Below are positions 50,542 to 61,300 of a stretch of DNA of 64,000 nt, in pieces; the stretch's first letter is position 1, and the number at the start of each line of letters is the position of its first letter. The stretch lies in assembly GCA_029961685.1 (NCBI GenBank), contig JARWKL010000008.1:38884144-38948143 (forward strand), written 5' to 3'. The translations under genes and the position numbers were made by a program. The notes below the pieces were generated by a model, which was given only the letters and a program-made list of their open reading frames with translations, was not told the origin of the DNA and did no database searches. This stretch comes from Aristolochia californica. Its lineage: Eukaryota; Streptophyta; Magnoliopsida; Piperales; Aristolochiaceae.

Positions 50542-53500
50542 TCAGCTGACACCAGGTTGAATCATTGGGAAGAAGGTCCAGTTGGTTTGTTTTTCAGGTT
50601 GTGCTCTTATAACCTTCTCGTTAGCCCACCAATCTGACCCAACAGATGGCTCCACGGATGCTCCGTCTGAGTTGTCGAATTTGAACTCTTTCGAAGTTCC
50701 AAGAGAGGGTTGTTGGCCCCGGGTTTTTACATGTGCTGATGCTCCCTCAACTGTTGCATTTGTGGACCCAGGAATCTGGTTGCACTCTGTGGCATTCTTT
50801 GCATCTGTGGATGGATCATCTCTTTCTAATTCGATGTCTACAGGAACTGACTTGAGTTCAGATATGGACTCTTCTCCATTGTCTTCCTCTTTTGCTGAAC
50901 AGCTGGCGATCGCATCGCTACTCAACTCGAATGAGACCCTGTGGTTTATAATGAGTTCATCACTCCGGGATCCATTCTCTGAATTGGCAAGAGATGCAAT
51001 TGCATATATTTGATCCTCTAAGCTGTCAGGGCCTACAGTTTTGGCATTATCTGGTGTTACAGAAATAGGGCTATCTTTGTGAATGGATTTGCGCAAGGAG
51101 AGTCCCTCGATGCTGAGAAGTTTGGGTGGGCCACCTGAGGAGAATGTAGGAAAAGAGCAACTACTGGACAGGAGCTCCACATCAGTGAAGGGAGATGAAG
51201 TGCCCGAGCCAGAAATTGCAGAACTAGGGGAAATAAGGTGGCCAACAGGACTTCCAGGGTACAACTGGTACGATTGAAACTCATATTGTGATGAAGGGAA
51301 CTGCCTACAAACTTCACGAGACTTCTGATTGGATTCCAGTGAGGTCAGAAGCTGAGCAAAAGGTACTTCGGGGGATGAGGGAGTCGTCAGATGTACTGGC
51401 TCAGGTGGAGGAGTTAGTGGGGCTGTGGAGGGTTCAGTAGTGAAGGTTGAGAAAACAGGAGGTGACACAAGCTGGGTTTCGTGGGCATAGGGACCAATGG
51501 CAAATATAGAATGAGGTCCACGGGGAGAATAGACACTGGCAGACAGAGATGTGAGGGAGAGTAGTCCAGTAGGGGACTGGGTGGCAGATGGGGGCTCAGA
51601 TTGGAGGAAGGAAGCAGGGGAAGAGGGAGGAGCACTGAAGGGGAAGACAAGAGAAGGCTGGTGGAGCAAACTCTCAGAAGTAGCAGGTCCTGCAGGCCCA
51701 GGCAAAGTTGATTCAGGAACTAGGACAGCATGGCCAATACGCTTTGTGTGCCTCTGGGATCCAAAACACCAGTATATGCTCCAACAGCCACCCCATCTTC
51801 TCTTCTGCAACAAAACCAATGTTTGTTAGAAACCCAGATGAGAAGGCAAAGGTGCCAGTTGAACAAACACCACTGAAAGCTTATGTTTTATGACCATCAA
51901 CTAAACAGGATGCTTGGTGGGCATTCCAACTCATGTATGTAACACAAACTTTAAAGACCACAATGTATTCCAAATTCGCTAACTATACTTTTACATTACA
52001 GAACCATTCTTAATATAACAGTCTTGAACACATTTTCGTTTTATACCAAAACAACCCATATAGAAAACAGTGGATTTACACAAACATCCCTTGCTACTTA
52101 GCTCCTGAAAAGGGTTGTTCATCATGTAGTAAATGTATTAGATAAGTAAAGGGCAATTTTCTGGAATCATGCTGGTGAATGTAAACAAACTAGTTATGTT
52201 TCTTAATCCACCTAAAGACCGGCTCTGAGGAAAAAATTCTTCCTAGTCGACATGTTTTAAGAAGTCTTTGACCTTTCCTGGAAGCCCCAAATATACTAAC
52301 AACATTTACATTCTTCACTAGTAATAATAGTAGTGATCACAAACATGTTTTGTCATCAAAGAAGGAAGACAATAACTACAGGAATCTTGTGATCTATTGA
52401 TGAAGTCCCACTATGTCACCACGGACGCATCATTAAAATGACTAGAATGTTCTACTCATTTCATGAACAAAGTGCACAGAGGAGCAGTTCAAGCTCTCTT
52501 AGGGAAAACCGAAAAAATTCAGCACAATCAGTAATAAGGAACAGCCGATATATGTAATTGAACTTCTGATAAGAACACACAGAACAAGACCAGCAGGCAT
52601 TTACACGTCCTAAAAAAAAAAAAAAAATTAAAAAAGAAGCATCTACACTGGAAAAGCACCAAGCTTTGGTTGTGTCAAATTGGTTAGGTGGTAAATACAC
52701 AGCTAAATAGTTTGAACTAAGCCTACAAACTCAAGTATCGCATTTCTTTTCTTTCAATTAAAGTGAATTTCTAACAGGCTACTCTAACATGTAAAAAAGA
52801 GAAAGATTTTATGCAACAACGATAAAATAACAACTCAAAATAGAACAGGAAGAGTCAATCATAATCGCCCTTTGACATGATTAACAGACTTCACACCAAA
52901 TAATTCATCCCCTTTTACAGAAAATCCATCAGTATATCTTACAACAAGCATAGCCACACCAATTCACCTTTTTGGAGCTGCACATTTTTCGCCTCAATAA
53001 GCTGCCACAGGATCTCAAATGAGACATGTAACAGCACAAAATCTTTGAACAAAAACTCAAGTGAAAAATTCCCTAATAGATATTAGACTCTCATGAGGTG
53101 CCAAATGTTTGAACTAGTTAAAAAGTATCATCAAGTCTAAAGCACCTTCAACATCGTACCTGATAACCTAACATCCCAATAAACAGAGTCACACCGCACA
53201 TACTCTCTCTTTAGTTGATTACCTTATAGGAAAGAAAGATGGAGAATTGAAAAATGAACAATATAAGATAACAAAGAGTAATAAATCATTAAGATAATCG
53301 AAGCACACATAGCAGCCAACTACAAAATTGAATTTATCAAGCACAAACAAAAATGATAGAAAGTCCGACAGAAAGATTAAAATCTAACGGACAAATCGAA
53401 TTCCTTCCTTATCCAATCCAACTTAGGCCAATTCATCAACAAACACTTACTAGAAAAAAAAAAAAACTGCTCAAATTCCAAGCAAACCCACCAATTCAGG

Positions 53501-53975
53501 AAAGCCTCATACGCTCAAGCAACCAGATCTCAATTCGCCAGTATTCAGCGCAAAAACAACAACAAAAATGCAAAAATTCAGACAACTAATCAACACTAAC
53601 AACTAAAATCACACCGATCTTGAACTTCGGAGCCAATCATAACACCTATACCAAAGTTTAAGCACTCGCTGAAAAAAACATGTTGAATTCGTTTTCACTA
53701 TCAAATGAAATTACCAAAATTTGCAAGAAACAACACCAAATTGCAAACACAAAAACTATCCGATCCAAATCTTCAAACAGACAGCAAGCTTTCACCATAC
53801 TCAAAACTAAAAAAAAAAAAAAAACTTGATTTAAAAAAAAAAAAAAAAAACAAAACAAAACTTCGATCTACCAACTCACCTGAGCCGTATCCGGCTGGAC
53901 TCGACTCTCCGCAGTGACGATCGCCGTCGCAGCAGCATTTATCGTCTCAACACTGTCATTCACTCGCCTCATCAT
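50542..53975 (-). CDS. Hydroxyproline-rich glycoprotein family protein (At5g52430 class)
   Basis: Two exons: 53975-53880 (MMRRVNDSVETINAAATAIV through DTAQ, 32 codons) and 51804-50542 (421 codons including the stop). They are joined in phase 0 by GT-AG across a 2.07-kb intron. The 452-aa protein shows the family's blocks in order: KRRWGGCWSIYWCFG, KRIGHAVLVPE, PPSSPASFL, FAIGPYAHETQLVSPPVFS, then FTTEPSTAPLTPPPEP, and TTPSSPEVPFAQLLTSL. The second half is Ser-rich and low in structure. Despite the family name there is no signal peptide, so an intracellular site is more likely than the cell wall. The biochemical role of the family is unknown to me. The frame is intact. Long A/T runs lie in the intron close to exon 1 (53809-53850). 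Confidence 0.93.
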
Positions 53976-54480
53976 TTCTCACCTCAAAAAAACCCCAAAA
54001 GCCTTACGAACTCTTCTCCAGCTCGCATCAAGTTCAGGAGTCCAAGCACAGGCCACAGAAACAACAAAATCACGACCGAATTCGAGAGACTCTCGCCATA
54101 AATCCGTCGTCTTGGATATGAAACTTCGATCGGAGAAACCGAAGAAAAGGTGGGTAGAGAAGAAAGAAACGACTTAATAGTGGAATCATTTTCAATCTCC
54201 CCTTTTTCCTGGTTTTTGTTGGAAATTAAAATTCTGATTTTGTTTTTTGTAAAAAAAAAAGGGAAGAAAAATGGGAAAATCGTTGAGGTCAAACACGGCA
54301 ATAACTTCTACGAAGGTTAGGTGCAGAGATGACTATTTATTTTATCCCTAAATTACCCCCGTTAATATTTGATCTTCAGATCAACGGTGCGAAACCATTT
54401 TCACACCCTTTCATGGTTTAACAGGTAATTTTGGAAAATCCGAAGGGCAACTAATGAAGCATAAAATAACCGCGGGAAAA
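53976..54480 (-). promoter_or_regulatory. 5' UTR and promoter region of the proline-rich gene
   Basis: The sequence upstream of the ATG at 53975 (read on the minus strand) is CT-rich, consistent with a 5' untranslated leader up to about 54200. It then becomes AT-rich. No clear TATA box can be singled out. Confidence 0.35.
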
Positions 54481-54924
54481 TGCCGCCGGCGGCGATTCTA
54501 TCCTCATCTGAACGCCTTTTTATCCAAAGCGAGTTTGTCTACGTGCGCACGTGTGCTCCCCGTCCACTTTTTGCGAAGTCGGTGACCCCCCACCCCCCTC
54601 GTGCGCCTCCGTGGGCCCAATCTTTACAATCATTTCCCGTGTTTTACACTAACGACTCAATCACGGCACCCGAAAAGCAAATCCGTCTAGAAACAGCTTT
54701 TCAGCTTTTTCTTTTACGTTCATTGATTACATTTCACCTCGGGAAAGAGGGGAAAGACCTTTCTGGGGGTTGGGTTTTGGTGATTTTTTATCAACCGGCT
54801 CTTTGAGCGGCGGATAGTGAAGGCGTTCAGATGGATGCTAGTGGGTTTGGTTCTTTGTGGAAAAACATTGTGTTTAATATTGGACTTTTTAACGTTATTT
54901 TTGTTTTTCTATTTGTTCAGCTTT

Positions 54925-55212
54925 TTAGGTTTTTGGGGTTTAGGGTTTAAGTTTAAGATTTAGGGTTTATATTTTGTTCAAGCTTTTAGGGTTTATAGGG
55001 TTTTATATTTTGTTCAAGCTTTTAGGATTTAAGGTTTAGGGTATATATTTTGTTCGAGTTTTTAGGATTTATATTTTGTTTGAGTTTTTAGGGTTTAGGG
55101 TTTATATTTTATTAAGTTTTTAGGATTTAGGGTTTAGGGTTTATATTTCATTCAAATTTTTAGGATCTAGGGTATAGGGTTTTATAGTTAAGTGATTTAG
55201 GGTTTGTTTCAA
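54925..55212 (+). repeat. Degenerate tandem repeat rich in telomere-like TTTAGGG
   Basis: At least eight TTTAGGG heptamers occur within ~290 bp, embedded in five to six diverged ~45-bp units (ttttagg, gtttagggtttatattttgt, tcaagc/gag). It lies directly left of hAT element B. It is not a pure telomere array. Confidence 0.8.
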
Positions 55213-55321
55213 GGGGATGTACATGATATTGAAGTTTTATATTTCAGATGTAGGGTTGGGTGTCTTAAAAACTAGAGACATATTTTAATGTTATTTTATA
55301 CAAGAGGTGTCTCATCTTGTC

Positions 55322-57582
55322 TAGGAGTGGTTTCGAACCAAGCCGGCTCGAGTTCGGCTCGTTTCGATTCGTTATCTATCGAGCTCGAGTACCGAAATCG
55401 GCTCGTTTACCTTAACGAGTCGAGCTTGACCGAAGCCAGGTTCGGTTCGTCGGCTCGCGAATCGGTTTGAGGTGAGTCAGGATCGGTATCGGGATCGGGA
55501 GCGGGAGCGGGATCGAGAGCGGGGGGGGATTTTTCCTCCCGTCAGCCATTGTCGCTGCTTCTACCGCTGTCGCAACTGCTCGCAGGCCGCCTCTGTGGCC
55601 GTTCGTTTGATTTCTTCCTCTCCTCGCTGTCACCTCTGTTTCCATCACCGCCACTTCTGTCACCACCGCTTCCGTCGCCGCCGCCTCCGTCGAAGCCGTC
55701 ATCCCCGTCGACAGGTCCTCCCCGACGCCGTAACCCCCTTCCCTCCGCGTCGTCTCGGTGAAAAACCAGAACCTAAGTTCAGGGGAGAAATAATCTTCCC
55801 CCTCCCCCGCGAAGATGATTTCGCACGTGTGCGAGATCAAAAAGTGAAAAAAAATAAAAAATTCCTTAAACTCTCTTCCTCATAGCTCTCGAAAAAATTA
55901 AAAATAAATTTTATAGAAATAAGTTTCTATAAACTATTAGTGTCTCATGTTTTTTTTTAAATATTTTTTTAATTGATTTTTTTATTAAAAATCATATAAT
56001 TTTCTAAGTAAGATTTTTCATACGAAGATGGGGTAGAAAACTGTATATAATTTTTTTAAATAAGTATTTAACAGTTGATGTTGTAATACTTTTAGCATGA
56101 AGCAATTTTCATTGCAATTTTGTGTTTGATATTTTATTTAATTAATTTTTTATCGATAAGTATAATGATATATTAGATTGATTATTAATTTTTATTTATT
56201 TCCCTATAAGAGGCAATAAAAGGTCCATTTAACTTTCCTATGAAAATTTTAAAATATTTCTTGTAATTTTCTAATAAGTCACTAATAGTAATAAGATTTT
56301 ATTTAAAGGTTTTTTGGGGAATATGTATCATAGGAAAAATATTTTTAGTTTTTCCTATAATATAAATTTTCATCTAGGCTAAGGAGGCCATAATAAATTA
56401 TGGCCAAATTCAAAAATTATAGAACAAGCTAGACAACAATTGGAATAAAAAAGATTAATATTGGTGCATTTTAATCCATTATTGAAATTCAATCCTGAAC
56501 CTCCCTTATCATTATATTTTTTTAAAATGTATGCATAATTTTATATATAATTTATTCAAAGTCACCCCTACGTGTGAGATCATAAACAAGGAAAAAAGGG
56601 AACTCTTTGTCCCTTCCTCACGGCTCTCAAATAAATTGAAAAGATATTTTAGTAGAAATACATTTCTAGAGACTATTAGTGGTTTTTTTAATAAATGTTG
56701 AAAAGACATTTTTAGTAGAAATACAGGGATCTTTAGTGCCTCATGTTTTTTAAAATATATTTCTAATTAAAAATTCTTTTTAAAAAATCATATAATTTTC
56801 TAAATAAGATTTTCTTGCCAAGATGGGTTAGAAAACCATATAGAAAAAAATTGAATAAGTATTTGACAGTTGATGATATAATACTTTGAGCATGAGGCAA
56901 TTTTCATAGCAATTTTATGTTTGACATTTTATGTGATTAAAAATTTATCGATAAGTATAATAATATATTAGATTAATTATTAATTTTTATTTATTTCCTT
57001 AGAAAAGGCAATAAGAGGTCCATTTAACTTTCCTACGAAAAATTTAAAATATTTCTTGTAATTTTCTAGTAAGTCTCTAATAGTAATATGATTTTATTTA
57101 AAGGATTTATAGTTTTTATTTTGGTGATTGAAATTGATAGTGATATTTCTTTTAATTTTGTTGTGTTTGATTATTGTATGGAGTTTATTTATAATGTTAT
57201 GTAGTGTATGGAGTGTTTAGACTATTTTATGGAGTGTATAAACAATTTCATGGAGTGTTTATGGAATGTATAGACAATTTTGTGGAGTGTTTATGTAGGT
57301 ATTATGTATATTGATTATGCCCAATTTTAAGTAGAGGTCATGCCGAATTTTATACAAGTATTATATATATAGATTATGCTCAATTTTAAGTAGAGGTCAT
57401 GCCCAATCTTATACACGTATTATATATATAGGTTATGCCCAATTTTATGTAAAATGTATGCATAATTTTATATATATTTTATTCGATATATATTTTTTGA
57501 AAAGTTTTAAATGTATGTTGAGGCTCGAGGTCGGCTTGAATATAAGCAGGTTCGGGCTCGGCTCGGCTCGATGCCACCCCTA
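55322..57582. mobile_element. Non-autonomous hAT-type element B (2,261 bp)
   Basis: The ends are taggagtggt (left) and gccacccct plus a (right), flanked by an exact 8-bp duplication atcttgtc (55314-55321 and 57583-57590). Much of the interior matches element A (28408-30356) in reverse orientation. Shared parts are the cgagctcgag-rich ends, the GC-rich block (here 55480-55800) and the AT-rich middle. An internal stretch of ~750 bp is duplicated in tandem (about 55818-56565 and 56568-57115, both starting near acgtgtg(c)gagatca). No transposase seen; the GC-rich open frames look fortuitous. Confidence 0.85.
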
Positions 57583-57590
57583 ATCTTGTC

Positions 57591-58388
57591 CATTTAAAAA
57601 TCCAAAACACTTGTATCAATATGTATCATATTTTTCGTTAGCTCTAGTGGGAAAATATGATATATTTTTCACATGAAAAATAAAATATCATATAATTATT
57701 CACTAATTTATTAAAAATTTGAATTTAAAAAATAAAAATAACTAAAAAATACTTATATAAAATCAAGTGAACATTTGTCTTTAAGTTAGGCCTACTAGGG
57801 CTAATTTCATAAAGTTTTAGATTTATAATTTTTAAAATTAATTTAAATAAAAAATATTTTAAAGCAATTATTTATAGAAAATTATAGGAATGAAACTACT
57901 CACAATCCTTAGTATAATTATTAATTTCACTGGAAACTATAATTTTTCCCTAGTATGAATTTCTTTAAAAAAAATACCAATTTTCCAAAGGGACTAGATG
58001 AATCAAATAACCCATTTATATGATTTATACTAATTCAAGATCAAGAATCTTATAAAAAAAATGGACTAATTCCTAAGATCAAGGAAAAAGATATTAGAAG
58101 GTGATGTTTTATGAACATTCTCTATCACTCGTGGGTACTTCATAATTCATATGGAATGTATGAAAAAAAAGGAATTATAAATTGAATGGAAGAATTGTCA
58201 AAAAGGGTATTTTAAATTTTTTACAAATTGAATTTTTAATCATTTTATATTAATAAATGTGATATATAGCTGGAGCTGTTCCTTTCTGGTCTGTAATCCG
58301 AATTTGGAAGTCACTGACTCACTGCCTTCTTCTTGCATCTGTTGGTCGGGAATCAAAGCTGAAGAGGTGACCACATCTCTTCAGTAAG
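57591..58388. other. Upstream region of HCF106
   Basis: AT-rich and without recognised genes. The last ~120 bp before 58389 are less AT-rich and probably hold the promoter-proximal part and 5' UTR of HCF106. Confidence 0.5.
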
Positions 58389-61300
58389 ATGGCTGCTGAA
58401 GTTATGGCGTCTGCAACTCCATTACCCACCCTGACATTTTCAAATACTAGAAGAATTAGCAGTTTTGCTTTCTCTGCTACTCCTCTTATGTACCCCAAGA
58501 ACGCCAAATCTTTCATGTCCACCTCGAGTCCCAAATGGGGTTTGGGTTTGTTTTCGCCATGGAATGGGTTGAAGCATCTGGGCTTCTCCGTCAGGCAGAG
58601 GCCAGCTAAATATGGTACTGGTTCGATTTCCTTTATTCTTTTTTCCCTATGCATTATTTTCCGTTTGTTTCGTCGTATTTGGGTTTCTTACGTTTTCCAA
58701 GTTTTTTTTATTTCTGATTCGCTTTTGGCTGGGCTAACTATGTGTATGCTTTACAGACAGGAGTTGGTAAATTTTATCCTGTTCTTCCCCAATTGTTTTC
58801 GTCTCGTCTTCTTCGATATTTATTTATGCGCAGTCTTACTACTCTTAAACTTCAAGTATGCCTATGTAATTTATGCATATCACTCATTCACATTTGGTGC
58901 TTGCAGAAAAGAAGGGGAAATGCCGAGGTATGGTTGTTTATGCTTCCTTGTTTGGAGTTGGAGCTCCGGAGGCTCTCGTTATTGGAGTAGTAGCTCTGTT
59001 GGTTTTTGGTCCCAAAGGCCTTGCAGAGGTCATCTCTTCATCAGCATCTCTTTCTCTCTGTCTCTCTCTTCATTTCCTTGGTTTTTATTCTCCCAAGTAG
59101 TCATGGTTTTAGCTCATGTAGCCTCATTTACACTTAAGCGAATGTGATGTAGCAACGGACATCTATTTTTTTGCTTATTTTAAAATTTAAATGTAATAAG
59201 TTTCAGAAAAAAAGTTGTAATCAGTATGGCTTATTGCTTCGAAACCGTTTGTCCTTGTGCATCCAGTTGAGGGGTGCAGAGGATTATAACTCCTTCCTAA
59301 CAAACTACCATCTAGCAGGATTTGGTATCTTTGTGAATGACACTAATGATGTCTACAGTTCTTGCTTGACAATCAGTTTCTTGCAGTAACATTGACGAAT
59401 TCTACACTATACAACCCATATTACCTCGAAAATATTGAGGTTTTGCCTGATCAGTGTACTCCATGACAGTATTAGATCCCCAATTAGGACTTAAACTTGT
59501 CTTATATTGTATTAACCTATATTTCTTGGAAAGTTGTCTAGTTCTTGTTAAACTGATTGTAGCTCAGGGTTTTGTGCTTTAGAGAAAGTGAAATCAGGGA
59601 GAGGGAGGTTCTTGCAGAAGGTAAGAATTGAGACGAGAGTTCTGGATACGAGAAGAAATAAGATAAGTGAATTGGACCTTTGGTTCAATGGCCATGTGGG
59701 GTTGGGGCGGTGGGGGTTTGTTTCTAGTGTAAGATCTTGGGTTCAATACTCACCACATACAGGGTTCCACATTCCAAAAAAAAAGCAAAAAAAGAGGACA
59801 AAGGAGAAGAAGAGAAAAATCAAGAGATTCAAAAAAAGAGGTGTCTGTCAAGCAGACTGTATTTGAGCTCCAACCATTTTTCTGTAACTTGCATTAATAA
59901 GAAAAGATACAAAAATATCACTGATCTCAAACATAATAAATAGACATTACAAGGTAAGTAATAAAACAAATATGGGTAACCTTATTCTATCACTTAACTC
60001 GTTACTGGATATGCCCTTATATTTGAACAATTTCTGAATCCTTTTGTATTTCTATTTCTTTGTTGTATTACCTTCTATTTGTAACTGGAGAGATCCGATC
60101 CCCTACTTACACATTATATCTTTCATAAAATGACTATGTGTTCGATTCTCTCAAAGTGAGACTATTTGACATACAGGTTGCTAGGAATTTGGGCAAGACT
60201 TTGCGTGATTTTCAACCTACTATTCGAGAGCTTCAGGTATGTAACTTTCAGAATATGAATCATTAGGCATTGCTCACGATACCTCTTTAGAGATGGGCCA
60301 TGAATTTTTTTAAGATGTTACTTCATTTGAGTCTGCTTTAAAGGCTTCAGTTGATTCAGCAAATAAAGTTGAAGGAATATAGTAATGAACAGAGACAATA
60401 AACTAGCAATTGATAAGATATACATGAAACAAATGAAGAAGAAGACATTAGAAGAAGTTGAGTTGCTGTAATAGAGAGCTGTCAACTTTTTTTGTTGTTT
60501 AAAGATCTTGTTATTTATAAGATGACTCATGTTTTGGTACCAAATAAAAAATAAAAAAATAAAAAGAAGAAGCAAAAGTCCGTCAAACATGAATTAGTTG
60601 TGTGGCACGTGCATATACTAACTAACTTGTGTAAAACTTCCCATCAAGTTGCACATAGATGTCTTGCAGACCTAGTGAGATGAATAAGAATAATTGATGC
60701 CCAACTGAGTGTGCCCAAGTGCCTTGAGCTATTGGACGCATAAAACATAAATGAGGTGAGAAAAACATGCGTTTATGTTATCTATACATGTGACAGATTT
60801 GAAACTGAATAAAAAGTCCGCTACTGGATCCTTTTCCAGCCACATCTTGCTGGTGACAGGTCATCCTGTAGCTTGTTATCTTTCGTTTCTTCTATATTGT
60901 TCTGATCGCTTGGTCATGGTTCATCAACCAAACTTTGGTGCTTGTCTCCTTACCGCTAAGGACACAAGTTGTATGATCATATAGAACAGATCCAGTTCAA
61001 GTAGGTGATTGTTTCTTCTATGTTGTTGATTTCCGTTAAACATCCTTTTCTTTTCTTTTACTGAAGAGCCTGTACATCTTCTCCTTTTAAATACATTTAC
61101 GATGATTCCAAAAGATTAAGACATTAAAGTATAAGAGGGATGTCTAATGTCAAAGAAATCATAGACTTGATAAAAGTCAAGATTCAGTTGGAATTCTGAT
61201 GTTCCGCTAAATTGTTCAGTTGCAAACATTTCAAGCGCTACAGTTATATTTCATGTGGTGCAGGAAGTCTCAAGGGAATTTAAAACCACTCTTGAGCGTG

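Noticed and set aside
50582..51013. 143-codon plus-strand open frame
   Set aside because: Antisense shadow of the proline-rich protein gene, whose own exon structure and motifs are clear.
51805..51819. MVLLQ as the start of the proline-rich protein
   Set aside because: This is intron sequence before a ttgcag acceptor; a well-matching first exon exists at 53975-53880.
53809..53850. Long A runs near exon 1 of the proline-rich gene
   Set aside because: Low-complexity intron sequence; no target duplication or SINE head beside it.
54480..54806. 108-codon plus-strand frame upstream of the proline-rich gene
   Set aside because: No recognisable domain, unusual Pro/Phe-rich text, and no splice or start context that supports it.
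55472..55885. 137-codon Arg-rich frame and overlapping frames
   Set aside because: Produced by the GC-rich block of hAT element B; the matching block in element A gives a different frame, so no conserved protein.
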